From an uncultured Holophagaceae bacterium (lineage in GTDB: Bacteria; Acidobacteriota; Holophagae; Holophagales; Holophagaceae), in the NCBI GenBank assembly GCA_903937385.1, contig CAIZZF010000026.1, positions 1 to 64,000 on the forward strand: a stretch of 64,000 bases of DNA, read 5' to 3'. Under the pieces are notes generated by a model. The model worked only from the letters and a program-made list of their open reading frames with translations, did not search any database and was not told the origin of the DNA. This document shows positions 50,887 through 59,562 of this stretch, piece after piece; within the stretch, counting starts at the first letter, position 1, and each line of letters starts with the position of its first letter. The position numbers were made by a program, and so were the translations under genes.

Positions 50887-52173
50887 ATGAGATTAGGTGC
50901 TGTCAGCGCGATCATCGTCCTGAGCCTCGCGGTCGGCGCCGCCTGGGCGCGGGGGGACCGGCAGCCCCCGCCGCGACCTGCGGGCGAGCCGGACCGCCGT
51001 CCCCCCCGGGAGGGCGGCTACAGCCTGGAGCAGGCCGTTTCGGACCGGGCTCAGCTCCACACCATCGCCTTCAGCGGCTTGGCCTTCCTCACCGGCGAAC
51101 CCGGCGCCTCCAGCTTCATCCCGCCGGGCAAGGTCGCAGACTTCTTCGGATTCCAGTACCTGCGGGACATCGACGCCGGGGGGAAGGGACACAACCCCAT
51201 GTTCCTGGACCGCATCGCCGGGAATGTGATGCGGCTGCTGAGCGGCCCCCAGCGCCGCATCTTCGAGCAGGCCGCCCGAGAAGAGGCCGCGCAGCTGGAA
51301 GCCATCGCCCGCTTCCGCCTGCCCCTGGTGGCTGCCTTCCACCAGGACCTCGCGGGCCGTCTGCCCGCAGGCTGCAGTGGGCTGGATCGCCTCGCGGTGC
51401 GGGCCTATGTGGCCGACCTGTTCGAGTTGGACGCGTGCCTCGCCTGGCACCGCGCCCGAGCCTTCGGTGCGGTGGCCCAGTCCCTCAGCGAGGCCCAGCG
51501 GCGGACCCTCGGCGCCTGGAAGTTCGGCGACTTCCGCACCTGGCCCGAGGTGGACCGGGAGGCGCTCCGGGACCTGCGCCCCCGGGCCGCCTCCAAGCTG
51601 GAGAGCGTCGCCTACATGACCCTGGCCAGCGAGTTCTTCAGCTGGTTGGCCGGCTCCGTGGAGGCCGACACCTACTTCTGCCCCGAGCGTCACGGCACCT
51701 ACTTCGGGGGCTTCTATTTCAAGGACCTGCCCGCCATGGGCCAGAAGGACTTCGACATCTCCACGAGCCTGACCGGCGACTCGGGGGAGGCCTTCCTGGC
51801 GGCCCTGACCCCCGCGCAGCGGGCCCGCATGGAGGCCGTGCCGGACCAACAGCGCGAGCTGCTGCGGGGCATCGTGACCGTGCGCCGGGCCATCGCGAGC
51901 AAGCTCCGCACCTTCCAGAAGGGGGCCGGGCCCACCGAGACGGATCTCCGGGCCCTGGGCCGCCGCTACGGCGAGCTGGATGGCGAGCTGGCCTACCTCT
52001 ACGCCAGCACCTTCACGGCCATCGGCCGCTCAGCGGACGCCCCGCAGCTGGCCCGCCTCCGGTCCCTGCGCGGCCAGCCGAGCCGGGAAGCCGGCACCGC
52101 CTTCCTCTACTCGGACCGCATTCCCATGCCCCAGTGGCCCGACGCGTCCTTCCTCCTGGGCGGCCGGCGCTGA
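50887..52173 (+). CDS. Exported protein of unknown function, 428 aa
   Basis: The N-terminus MRLGAVSAIIVLSLAVGAAWA is a Sec signal peptide, then a Pro/Arg-rich linker. The mature part is helical with several conserved-looking segments (FFGFQYLRDID near 82; NPMFLDRIAGNVMRLL near 99; FFSWLAGSVEADTYFCPERHGTYFGGFYFKDLPAMG near 240-275, shown only in part by its key aromatic and Gly residues). There is no known catalytic motif. The next gene, an EF-hand protein, starts 47 bp downstream, so the two probably form a periplasmic pair. Function unknown. Confidence 0.6.
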   Translation: MRLGAVSAIIVLSLAVGAAWARGDRQPPPRPAGEPDRRPPREGGYSLEQAVSDRAQLHTIAFSGLAFLTGEPGASSFIPPGKVADFFGFQYLRDIDAGGKGHNPMFLDRIAGNVMRLLSGPQRRIFEQAAREEAAQLEAIARFRLPLVAAFHQDLAGRLPAGCSGLDRLAVRAYVADLFELDACLAWHRARAFGAVAQSLSEAQRRTLGAWKFGDFRTWPEVDREALRDLRPRAASKLESVAYMTLASEFFSWLAGSVEADTYFCPERHGTYFGGFYFKDLPAMGQKDFDISTSLTGDSGEAFLAALTPAQRARMEAVPDQQRELLRGIVTVRRAIASKLRTFQKGAGPTETDLRALGRRYGELDGELAYLYASTFTAIGRSADAPQLARLRSLRGQPSREAGTAFLYSDRIPMPQWPDASFLLGGRR

Positions 52174-52220
52174 CCGCGCCGCCGCCTGGCCTCCCGTCCC
52201 TCTTCTGAAGGAGATCACGC

Positions 52221-52706
52221 ATGCACCCCTCGTTCCTGCTCTTCCCGCTGCTGGCCGCGCTGCCCCAGGCGCCGGAGGCCCAGCCCTCGGCTCCCCCGCG
52301 CCCCGTCTCGCCCATCCTGCTGGCCCTGGACCTCAATGGCGACGGCATCCTTGACGCCGACGAGCTGGCCGCCGCATCCCAGTCCCTGCTGAAGCTCGAC
52401 AAGAACGGGGACGGCCAGCTGACCCCAGACGAGTATCGGCCGGCCCGCCCCGACGGCCAGACGACCGCTGCCCCACCAGCCAGGCCCACGGGCCAGGCCC
52501 GGGAGGCCCGCCCCCTGGAGCGCCCCCGCCCGCCCCTGGACGTGGCCCTCGACGAAGACGGCGATGAGATCATCAGCGCCGCAGAGATCGCCCGGGCACC
52601 CCTGCTGCTCAAGAAGCTGGACCGCAACGGCGACGGCCGCCTGACCCCCGATGAATACCAGCCGACGCCGCAGACGGGCAAGTCGCCCAAGGCTGACAGA
52701 GCGTAA
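52221..52706 (+). CDS. Exported EF-hand calcium-binding protein
   Basis: 161 aa. A short signal peptide (MHPSFLLFPLLAALPQAPEA) precedes two pairs of EF-hand loops: DLNGDGILDADE (about 37-48), DKNGDGQLTPDE (about 59-70), DEDGDEIISAAE (about 113-124) and DRNGDGRLTPDE (about 135-146). A Pro-rich linker separates the pairs. All loops keep the acidic 1, 3, 5 and 12 positions, so calcium binding is likely. AAGGAG precedes the start. It is probably co-transcribed with the exported protein upstream and may sense or buffer Ca2+ in the periplasm. Confidence 0.85.
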   Translation: MHPSFLLFPLLAALPQAPEAQPSAPPRPVSPILLALDLNGDGILDADELAAASQSLLKLDKNGDGQLTPDEYRPARPDGQTTAAPPARPTGQAREARPLERPRPPLDVALDEDGDEIISAAEIARAPLLLKKLDRNGDGRLTPDEYQPTPQTGKSPKADRA

Positions 52707-52784
52707 AAGCACCAGCGGCCTGCAGGAGGTATGCGAGTCTGCGCGCCTAATCGCTTGCCCGATCCGGGACGGCCCCCAACACTT

Positions 52785-52814
52785 GGCTCCAGGGCCTGCC
52801 CGGCCCCTGGAGCC
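52785..52814 (+). promoter_or_regulatory. Leader hairpin that hides the ribosome binding site of the PLP lyase gene
   Basis: A 10-bp stem (ggctccaggg / ccctggagcc, 52785-52794 with 52805-52814) ends five bases before the ATG at 52820. The only Shine-Dalgarno-like GGAG (52809-52812) lies in its right arm, so translation would require opening of the stem. No riboswitch family is recognised. Confidence 0.45.
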
Positions 52815-52819
52815 TTGCC

Positions 52820-54007
52820 ATGGACACCCGGAACAGCGGATTCAACACCAAGCTCGTCCACGCGGGCATTCCCGATGACGCCCACGGCAGCGTGGTGACG
52901 CCCATCTACCAGACCTCCACCTTCGCCTTCCGGGATGCCCAGCAGGGCGCCAACCGCTTCGCGGGCACCGAGGGTGGCTACATCTACACCCGCATCGGCA
53001 ACCCCACCACCGTGGCGCTGGAAGAGAACGTCGCGCAGCTGGAGAACGGCTTCGGCGCGACGGCCATGGCCAGCGGCATGGGTGCCGTGAGCACGGTCTA
53101 CCTGGCCCTGCTCAGCAGCGGGGATCACATCGTCAGCACAGATTCGGTCTACGGCCCCAGCCGCGGCCTCATGGAGAAGCACATGAGCCGCTTCGGCGTG
53201 GCCTCCACCTACGTGGACACGTCGGATCTGGCGAACCTGCGGCAGGCCCTGCGGCCGAACACGAAGCTGGTCTACATCGAGTCGCCCTCGAACCCCGCCA
53301 TGTCCGTCACGGACATCGCGGCGGCGGCCGAGCTTGCCCACGCCGCGGGGGCCCTGCTGGTGGTGGACAACACCTTCGCCAGCCCGCACCTGCAGAAGCC
53401 CCTGGACCTGGGCGCCGACGTGGTGCTGCACTCCGTCACCAAGTTCATCAACGGCCACGCCGACATCGTGGGCGGCATCGTGGTGTCCAAGACCGAGGCC
53501 CTGCACAAGCAGATCCGCGCCATGCTCATCAACCTCGGCGCCAACATGGATCCCCACCAGGCCTACCTGGTGAGTCGCGGCCTGAAGACCCTCGCCCTGC
53601 GGGTGGAGCGCGCCGAGCAGAACACCCACCAGGTCGCCCCCTGGCTGGAGGCCCGGCCCGAGGTGGCCTGGGTGCGCTACATCGGCCTGCCCAGCCATCC
53701 CCAGCACGCCCTGGCCACACGCCAGATGACGGGCTACGGCTCGATGATCTCCTTCGAGCTGAAGGGCGGCACCGAGGCCGGCCGCATCCTCATGGACAAC
53801 GTGCACCTGGCGGGCCTGGCCGTCTCCCTGGGCGGCGTCGAGACCCTCATCAGCCACCCCGCCTCCATGACCCACGCCAGCATGCCCCGGGAAGCCCGGC
53901 TGGCGGCAGGCATCACCGATGGCCTGGTGCGCCTCTCCATCGGCATCGAGGACGTGGAAGACATCCTGGCGGATCTGGAACAGGCCCTGGCTTGCATCAA
54001 GGGCTGA
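52820..54007 (+). CDS. PLP-dependent Cys/Met metabolism enzyme, probably methionine gamma-lyase
   Basis: 395 aa, the family's usual length. It starts like Met gamma-lyase/cystathionine gamma-synthase (TKLVHAGIPDDAHGSVVTPIYQTSTFAF), has the substrate and PLP phosphate region YTRIGNPT (about 56-63), and the Schiff-base Lys in SVTKFINGHAD (Lys about 209). The active-site Tyr and Arg are present (Tyr of IYTR). The Cys that marks methionine gamma-lyase (near 116 in Pseudomonas) corresponds here to a Gly/Pro-rich stretch (STDSVYGPSRG), so cystathionine lyase or synthase activity cannot be excluded. The gene has a hairpin leader and converges with the cytochrome gene only 2 bp away. Confidence 0.82.
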   Translation: MDTRNSGFNTKLVHAGIPDDAHGSVVTPIYQTSTFAFRDAQQGANRFAGTEGGYIYTRIGNPTTVALEENVAQLENGFGATAMASGMGAVSTVYLALLSSGDHIVSTDSVYGPSRGLMEKHMSRFGVASTYVDTSDLANLRQALRPNTKLVYIESPSNPAMSVTDIAAAAELAHAAGALLVVDNTFASPHLQKPLDLGADVVLHSVTKFINGHADIVGGIVVSKTEALHKQIRAMLINLGANMDPHQAYLVSRGLKTLALRVERAEQNTHQVAPWLEARPEVAWVRYIGLPSHPQHALATRQMTGYGSMISFELKGGTEAGRILMDNVHLAGLAVSLGGVETLISHPASMTHASMPREARLAAGITDGLVRLSIGIEDVEDILADLEQALACIKG

Positions 54008-54009
54008 GG

Positions 54010-54483
54010 CTACTTGCCCGGCATCTTCTGAAGGTCCATGCGGGTGGCGCGCCGGGACAGGTTCTTGGCGAGCTTGTCCAGGTGGGCCTTGTCGTGGCAC
54101 TTGCCGCAGGTGGCGTCCATGTTCTTCCGGGCCACCCGGGAGGCGGGATCCTTGCGGGACAGCAGCTCATGGGCGTGGCCGTGGCAGGTCATGCAGGTGG
54201 GGGCGTGCTCCTTGCCCTTCTGGCGGGCAATGCCATGCACGCTGTTGGCATAGTCCTGGCCCTGGTGGTCGTGGCAGCGGACGCAGTTGGGCGCAGCCAT
54301 CTTCTCGGGGTGGGGCAGGCTCTTCGCGGCGGTGTGGCAGGTGATGCAGTCCAGGCCCCCGTGGGCACGGGTGCGGAAAACCTCGAGCTTCACCGTGTCG
54401 TGGCAGCCCACACACTCCTGGGCATCCGGGGGTGGAGCGGCGGCAAGGGCTGTGGCCAGGGTGGCCGCAAGCAGCAGGCGCAT
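54010..54483 (-). CDS. Exported multiheme c-type cytochrome (five CxxCH)
   Basis: 157 aa from the ATG at 54483 (AAGGAG upstream). A signal peptide (MRLLLAATLATALAAAPP) precedes five heme-binding motifs in order: CVGCH, CITCH, CVRCH, CMTCH and CGKCH, with additional His residues between them as possible distal ligands. The number and spacing resemble the small NapC/NrfH or cytochrome c7-type carriers, but there is no N-terminal membrane anchor, so it is periplasmic. It would shuttle electrons in anaerobic respiration. It lies in tandem with a TauE-type permease on the same strand, possibly unrelated in function. Confidence 0.85.
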   Translation of the reverse strand: MRLLLAATLATALAAAPPPDAQECVGCHDTVKLEVFRTRAHGGLDCITCHTAAKSLPHPEKMAAPNCVRCHDHQGQDYANSVHGIARQKGKEHAPTCMTCHGHAHELLSRKDPASRVARKNMDATCGKCHDKAHLDKLAKNLSRRATRMDLQKMPGK

Positions 54484-54547
54484 GGTTTCTCCTTGATGGG
54501 TGGCACCCAACCTAGCACAGCCACCGCTGAGGAGCTGGAACGGAATA

Positions 54548-55336
54548 CTAGGCGGCGTAGGTTTTGTAGAAGTACCAGGCGGCCAGGATGAAGCCGATGC
54601 TGATGACGCCGCGGCGAACGGTGGTGCGGCCGACCCGGTGGGCCATGTGGGAGCCGAAGAGGCCGCCCAGGCCCGCCGCGACGGCCATGAAGCCGACGAG
54701 GGCCCACTGCACGTTGCCCGGGTGGCGCAGATACTCCATGCCCAGGAAGAGGAAGATGGCGATGCCGTTGATGCACAGGGCCAGCAGGTTCTTCAGGCCG
54801 TTCATCTGGTGGATGTCCGTCAGCCCCAGGAGGCTCAGGGCCGCCAGCATGAGGATGCCGATGCCGGCGCCGAAGTAGCCGCCGTAGATGCCCACGATGA
54901 ACTGGAAGACCATGGCGCCGATCCACCAGCCGGTGGTCCGGTCGTGGCTGCCCATCTTCTTGAGCAGCTTGCCGACGGGATCATTGGCCGCCAGCAGCAC
55001 CGTGGCCGCCAGGATCAGCCAGGGCACCAGCTGGTCGAACAACTTCTGCGGCGTGACCAGCATGGCCCAGGCGCCCAGGATTCCGCCCAGGAGCGAGACG
55101 GGCATCAGGCGCAGGGCGAAGGCCTTGGTGCCCGCGAGGTCGTCGCGATGCCCCCAGAAGCCGCCGATGGAGCCGGGCCATAGCGCCAGGGTGCTGGTGA
55201 CGTTGGCCTGCTGGCCCGTGAGCCCGATGCCAAGCAAAGCGGGGAACGACACCAGCGTGCCGCCCCCCGCGATGGAATTGATTGCCCCGGCGACAAAGGC
55301 CGCGGCCATGACGGTGATGATGTGTCCGATATGCAT
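54548..55336 (-). CDS. TauE/SafE-family sulfite/organosulfonate exporter-like permease
   Basis: 262 aa, integral membrane, about seven to eight spans. The N-terminal half has the family's Gly/Asn-rich first repeat (FVAGAINSIAGGGTLVSFPALLGIGL) and the second repeat is seen near residues 135-165 (GIYGGYFGAGIGILML). These proteins are thought to export sulfite, sulfoacetate or similar anions. The neighbouring PLP sulfur-amino-acid enzyme makes a sulfur link possible. It is transcribed in the same direction as the cytochrome gene 64 bp away. Confidence 0.85.
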   Translation of the reverse strand: MHIGHIITVMAAAFVAGAINSIAGGGTLVSFPALLGIGLTGQQANVTSTLALWPGSIGGFWGHRDDLAGTKAFALRLMPVSLLGGILGAWAMLVTPQKLFDQLVPWLILAATVLLAANDPVGKLLKKMGSHDRTTGWWIGAMVFQFIVGIYGGYFGAGIGILMLAALSLLGLTDIHQMNGLKNLLALCINGIAIFLFLGMEYLRHPGNVQWALVGFMAVAAGLGGLFGSHMAHRVGRTTVRRGVISIGFILAAWYFYKTYAA

Positions 55337-55377
55337 GTCCTCTAAGATGACAGGCCGGACGGTCCGCTAGAAGGCTG

Positions 55378-56526
55378 CTACTTCCACTTGAAGGGGAAGG
55401 CCGGTTTCTTCGTTCCGAACTCAGGCGGCCACACGGTTTCATGCTTGCCGTTCTGGATCTGCTCCACCAGCATCTGGTGCTTGTTCTGGTTCGTGTAGCC
55501 GTTGAAGTCCACGAAGGCCACCTCGCCCATGATGCCGTTCCACTTGCCGTCGCGCAGGGCGCTGCGGGTCTTCTCACGGTCGCCGCCAGCCTTCGCGGCG
55601 GTCTCGGCCATCACCATGAGCGAGGCGTAGGCATTGGCGGCGTGGTAGGGAACTTCTTCTTTCCCGAACTTGGCCTTGTAGCGCTTGCCGAAGTCCTTGG
55701 CGCCGGGCCATTTCACATCCGTCGTCCACTGGGTGCTGGAGAACACGTTGTTGGAGATGGCCTGCTCCCGCGCGAACTCCGAGGAGGCGAAGCCGGCGCC
55801 GGCGCCGAGGAAGGCCTGAGGCTCGAGGCCCACTTCCCGCGCCTGCCGCATGAGCAGGATGCCATCGGCCACATAGGACACCATGAAGACCAGGTCGGGC
55901 TTGTAGCCCTTGATCTTGGCCAGGGTGGAGCGGTAGTCGGGCGAGCCGGAAGCGTAGGCCTCCTCCACCACCACCTGGATGCCCACCTGGGCCGCATAGG
56001 CCTTGGCGGACTTCGCACCGGAGGTGCCGAAGTCGGTGTTCTCGTTCAGGATCGCCATGGTCTTGGGCTTGCCCAGCTTCTGCGCCATGGAGATCAGGAT
56101 CGAGGCGTAGTCCTCGGTGGTGGCGCTGAGGCGGAACACAAACTTCTGGTTCTGCCGGGTGATGTCCTCCTTGGAGGCCACAGGCACCAGGAGGGGCACC
56201 TTGTACTTCTCGGCCAGCTTGGAGACGGCGTTGGCGCAGGCGGAGCTGTAGGGCCCGACCACCGCGACCACACGGTCGCGGGTGACCAGCTTCTCCATGG
56301 CCGACATGGACACCTGGGGCTTGCCCGTGTCGTCCTCGATCACCAGCTCGACCTTGATGCCCTTCTTCTGAAGGTCTTCCAGGGCCAGCTTGTAGCCGTT
56401 GCTCATGTATTCGCCGATGGGCGCCTGGGTGCCCGTCGCGCAGTTGATGATCCCGATCTTCAGGGGTGTCTGCGCCTGCAGCGCGAGTCCGAACGCGAAC
56501 AGCGAGGATAGGATCCTCTTCTTCAT
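55378..56526 (-). CDS. Branched-chain amino acid-type ABC transporter substrate-binding protein (LivK-like)
   Basis: 382 aa from the ATG at 56526 (GGAGG upstream). A signal peptide (MKKRILSSLFAFGLALQAQ) precedes a type I periplasmic binding fold of the Peripla_BP_6 class: PLKIGIINCATGTQAPIGEY at the N-terminus, VVAVVGPYSSA (about 94), LDN-like NENTDFGTSGAK (about 166) and FMVSYVADGILLMRQA (about 216). No permease or ATPase genes are adjacent, so it works with a transporter elsewhere or as an orphan receptor. The substrate is unknown; amino acids or amides are typical. Confidence 0.85.
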   Translation of the reverse strand: MKKRILSSLFAFGLALQAQTPLKIGIINCATGTQAPIGEYMSNGYKLALEDLQKKGIKVELVIEDDTGKPQVSMSAMEKLVTRDRVVAVVGPYSSACANAVSKLAEKYKVPLLVPVASKEDITRQNQKFVFRLSATTEDYASILISMAQKLGKPKTMAILNENTDFGTSGAKSAKAYAAQVGIQVVVEEAYASGSPDYRSTLAKIKGYKPDLVFMVSYVADGILLMRQAREVGLEPQAFLGAGAGFASSEFAREQAISNNVFSSTQWTTDVKWPGAKDFGKRYKAKFGKEEVPYHAANAYASLMVMAETAAKAGGDREKTRSALRDGKWNGIMGEVAFVDFNGYTNQNKHQMLVEQIQNGKHETVWPPEFGTKKPAFPFKWK

Positions 56527-56592
56527 GCATGCCTCCAAGGCCGATGGATGGGGTTTGGTAACTCCAAACCTAGCATGAGCTGAGGCCAATTC

Positions 56593-57177
56593 TCAGAGGT
56601 GCTCCAGGTGGATCCAGACCAGGCTGGCACCGTCGGAATCAGGCACCAGAGTCAGTTCCGCGGGACCGTCCTCCACACGCAGCAAGTGACTGGTTTCAAG
56701 GTGGAGATTCCAGAGGGGTACAGCCAGGCTCCCGGCAGCGACGAAGACCAGATGCGTGCCCGAGGCCAAGGGAATGGGGAGTTCCGCATCGGCGTGGAGG
56801 ACCTGCAGCGAAGCCCGGCAGCAGCCTGGATCGACCATCAGGTTGAGGTCGATACAGGGTCCTTCCAGCAGCGTCGCGGTGGCCGGCCAGTCCCCGGAGA
56901 AACGCAGCGGCACCCGCGGCTCGTCCAGCAGGACGCAGCCCCGCTCACCAAAGTCGATCCGGAAGCCCGCGCCTTCGAGCAGCAGCAGCCAGCGCTCCAC
57001 TCCGGGGAAGGAAGAGAAGGGCCCCGAGGTAGCCACCTCCGCCGAGCTGAGCCGCCAGCGAAAGCCTGTCTCCAGCGTCGCGCCGGGAGGCTCCACCGCC
57101 AGCTCCAGGGTCAGGCCCAGACCGTTCTTCCAGGGCATCCTGCGGGCTTCCGCCGGGGTCAGGTGCTGCCAGCGCAT
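56593..57177 (-). CDS. hutD: HutD-family protein
   Basis: 194 aa, cytoplasmic cupin-fold protein. The start MRWQHLTPAEARRMPWKNGLG matches the HutD family opening (PWKNGxGxT), followed by FRWRLSSAEVATSGPFSSFPGVER, a highly typical segment, and the second cupin half with LNLMVDPG near 115. HutD proteins are often found with histidine-utilisation genes and are proposed to limit the pathway, but there are no hut genes nearby. It overlaps the start of the membrane methyltransferase gene by one base, so the two are co-transcribed. Confidence 0.88.
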   Translation of the reverse strand: MRWQHLTPAEARRMPWKNGLGLTLELAVEPPGATLETGFRWRLSSAEVATSGPFSSFPGVERWLLLLEGAGFRIDFGERGCVLLDEPRVPLRFSGDWPATATLLEGPCIDLNLMVDPGCCRASLQVLHADAELPIPLASGTHLVFVAAGSLAVPLWNLHLETSHLLRVEDGPAELTLVPDSDGASLVWIHLEHL

Positions 57178-57821
57178 CAGCGGCCCTCCAGCAAGCGGGC
57201 TTCTTCCCGGCTCAGACGCCGCCAGGGACAGGGCACCAGGCCCGGAACTTTTGACATGTACTGTCCATAGGCGGCTCCGAACCGCGCCAGCAGCTTGCGC
57301 TCCTCCAGCCGGGAGCCGATGACGAAGTAGGCCGTGACCGCCAGGGCGGAGACGAGCATGGCGGTGCTCATGTCGCGGGTCCAGATCAGCACCAGGGACA
57401 GGGCATACCAGGGATGGCGCACGTATCGGTGCAGGGCCGAGATCCGGAGTGGTTCCTGGTCCCCAATGCCCAGGCGGCGCTCCCGGAGCTGGCGCAGTCC
57501 CAGGAACTCACTCAGGTCATAGGTGCCGGGGCCGAAGAGCAGCAGCCCGGCTGCCACCAGGGCCAGCCCGTTCATCAGCCAGGCCAGCGGGCCCTGCCAG
57601 CGCCAGAGCCAGGGGCCGGGATGGCTCGCCATCAGCCCAAGGACCGGCACGAGCGCCAGCACCGCCACCAGGTTATAGAGCAGCCGGTAGGCCGGCACCC
57701 AGCGGGGGGCGCGAGTTGCCATCCATACCTTGAACCCAGCCGCAGCCAGCAGCGAGTGCACCGCCCCGTAGGCGGCCCAGGCGATGGCCAGCCAGGCCAG
57801 GTGGACCGAGTCGGAACCCAT
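57177..57821 (-). CDS. NnrU/isoprenylcysteine methyltransferase-like membrane protein
   Basis: 214 aa from the ATG at 57821. There are about five membrane spans (e.g. LLYNLVAVLALVPVLGLMA, WLMNGLALVAAGLLLFG). The C-terminal part shows the ICMT/phospholipid methyltransferase pattern: YVRHPWYALSLVLIW (about 134-148), then a hydrophobic span and EERKLLARFGAAYGQYM (about 180-196). This fits S-adenosyl-Met-dependent methyltransferases of isoprenyl or phospholipid head groups, and also NnrU-type proteins; the acceptor is unknown. It is upstream of and coupled to hutD. Confidence 0.7.
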   Translation of the reverse strand: MGSDSVHLAWLAIAWAAYGAVHSLLAAAGFKVWMATRAPRWVPAYRLLYNLVAVLALVPVLGLMASHPGPWLWRWQGPLAWLMNGLALVAAGLLLFGPGTYDLSEFLGLRQLRERRLGIGDQEPLRISALHRYVRHPWYALSLVLIWTRDMSTAMLVSALAVTAYFVIGSRLEERKLLARFGAAYGQYMSKVPGLVPCPWRRLSREEARLLEGR

Positions 57822-57913
57822 GCAGGGATTGTGGGGGAAGCGGGGGCCCCTAAGAAGGGGTAACAAGACCCAACGACTCCGCGGAAGCCACCGGATGACC
57901 GTATCCTTGTCAG

Positions 57914-58846
57914 ATGACTTTCTCCTGGCCCGCGCCTTCGCGCCTCGCGCTCCTCCTGGTCCTGCTCTGGACAGCCTACGTGCTGCTCTGGACGCCGGGC
58001 CCCCTGTCGCTCCGCGTCCTGGGCCTCTATCCCAAGAAGGCCGGCTCCCGCCTGATCGGTTGGGTCGCCTGCCGCACCCTGCCCGTCTCCTGGCGCCAGC
58101 CCCTGCTGGGCGGCTTTGCCGCGCACTACGGCATCAACCTCCCCGAGGCCGAGCTCGCCCTCACGGACTACCCCAGCCTCCAGGCCCTCTTCACCCGCCG
58201 CCTGAAGCCAGGGCTGCGCCCGCAGGGACCCGCCGCGCCGGGCTTCGTGAACAGCCCCGTGGACGGCCGCATCATCGCCAGCGGCCGCATCACCGCCGGC
58301 CTGGCCATCCAGGCCAAGGGCCTGCCCTACCGCGTCGCGGAGCTGCTCAAGCACGACCCGGGCGCCGCGCGCTTCGAGGGCGGCCACTTCCTGACGCTCT
58401 ACCTCTCCCCCAAGGACTACCACCGCATCCACGTGCCCCTGGAAGGCCGGGTCAGCGCCGTGAGCCGCGTCGAGGGGGAGCTCTGGCCCGTGAACGATGC
58501 CAGCACGGGCCATGTCCCACGCCTCTACGAGCGCAACCGGCGGGCCTCCTGGACCGCCCTGGGCACCGGCCCCTGCGAGGGCCTCGAGGTGGCCGCGGTG
58601 CTCGTGGGCGCCACCCACGTAGGCGGCGTCGTCATCGATGCACGCTGGCTGGAAGGCAAGGCCCTGCCCCGGGACGGCGGCTGCCCCGTTCCCCTGCTGC
58701 CCTGCGCCCCCGGCGATGACCTGGGCACCTTCGAGTTCGGCTCCACCGTGGTGCTGCTCATCGGCGGCCCCCGGGCCGCGGACTGGGCGCCCCTGCGCAC
58801 GGACGGCGCGGCCAAAGTGGGCGAGCGGCTGGGAGCCTACCGATGA
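57914..58846 (+). CDS. psd: Phosphatidylserine decarboxylase proenzyme
   Basis: 310 aa. An N-terminal membrane-associated helix (LALLLVLLWTAYVLLW) precedes the decarboxylase core: NSPVDGRI (about 109; Asp of the triad), YHRIHVPLEG (about 172; His) and the autocleavage site EFGSTVVLL (about 275), where the Ser becomes the pyruvoyl group. It converts phosphatidylserine to phosphatidylethanolamine. The next gene, scpB, overlaps by four bases. It belongs to the membrane-bound PSD-B/type I size class. Confidence 0.9.
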   Translation: MTFSWPAPSRLALLLVLLWTAYVLLWTPGPLSLRVLGLYPKKAGSRLIGWVACRTLPVSWRQPLLGGFAAHYGINLPEAELALTDYPSLQALFTRRLKPGLRPQGPAAPGFVNSPVDGRIIASGRITAGLAIQAKGLPYRVAELLKHDPGAARFEGGHFLTLYLSPKDYHRIHVPLEGRVSAVSRVEGELWPVNDASTGHVPRLYERNRRASWTALGTGPCEGLEVAAVLVGATHVGGVVIDARWLEGKALPRDGGCPVPLLPCAPGDDLGTFEFGSTVVLLIGGPRAADWAPLRTDGAAKVGERLGAYR

Positions 58847-59562
58847 GCGACATGGACCTCTTCCACCAGGATCCTCTCTGGGAGGAGGGCGGCGACCTTC
58901 CCGGCGCCCTGGAGGCGCTGTTCACCGCGGCTGGTGAAGTGCTCGACCTGCCCCGCCTCCGGGAGCTGACGGGGCTCGGCGACGGCGCCCTGCAGCAGGG
59001 CATCGAGAAGCTGCAGGAGCGCCTGCAGGGTTCCGCAGGGCTCCGGCTGCTGGAGGTGGCCGGTGGCTGGCGCATGGCCACCAGCCCGGTCTACAAGGAG
59101 ATGGTCGCCCGGCTGGTGACCACCACCCGCAGCGGCAAGCTGACCCCGGCCCAGATCGAGGCCCTGGCCATCGTCGCCTACCGGCAGCCCGTCACCATCA
59201 CCGAGCTCAACGCCATCCGGAGCGTCACCAGCAGCGCCAATCAGGTGAAGAGCCTCATGGAGCGCCAGCTCATCACCCCCGCGGGCCGCAAGCCCGTGGT
59301 GGGCCGGCCCATGACCTACGCCACCACCCAGGCCTTCCTGCTGCACTTCGGCCTGAAGAGCCTGCACGACCTGCCGCGGCTCGCGGACTTCGGCGAGGGC
59401 CGCCTGGAAGCCGAGGCCCTGGCCGCCCTGGAGCCGGCCCTGCCCGAGGATGGCCTCTTCGGTGCCGGGGTGCTAAACCTGGAGCCTGAGCCAGACCTCG
59501 ACCTGGGCCCGGAACAGACGCCTGAAGCGGATCCCTCGGCCCCTGACGAGGACCCGGCATGA
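58843..59562 (+). CDS. scpB: Segregation and condensation protein B
   Basis: 239 aa. Two winged-helix modules typical of ScpB are seen: the first at about residues 20-85 (GALEALFTAAGEVLDLPRL ... GLRLLEVAGGWRMAT) and the second at about 95-165 (LTPAQIEALAIVAYRQPVT, NQVKSLMERQLI, then PVVGRPMTYATTQAFLLHFGL). The last 60 residues are acidic and Pro-rich, probably disordered. With ScpA and SMC it condenses chromosomes. scpA is not adjacent. It overlaps psd by four bases and the small zinc-ribbon gene by four bases, so the three are one operon. Confidence 0.92.
   Translation: MSDMDLFHQDPLWEEGGDLPGALEALFTAAGEVLDLPRLRELTGLGDGALQQGIEKLQERLQGSAGLRLLEVAGGWRMATSPVYKEMVARLVTTTRSGKLTPAQIEALAIVAYRQPVTITELNAIRSVTSSANQVKSLMERQLITPAGRKPVVGRPMTYATTQAFLLHFGLKSLHDLPRLADFGEGRLEAEALAALEPALPEDGLFGAGVLNLEPEPDLDLGPEQTPEADPSAPDEDPA

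Noticed and set aside
52707-52819. SAM-type riboswitch in front of the PLP enzyme gene
   Set aside because: Only a single simple hairpin is seen; the multi-helix junction and conserved loops of SAM riboswitches are absent.
52013-54100. Minus-strand frame of 695 codons opposite the EF-hand and PLP enzyme genes
   Set aside because: It spans two well-supported genes of the other strand and has no recognisable domain.
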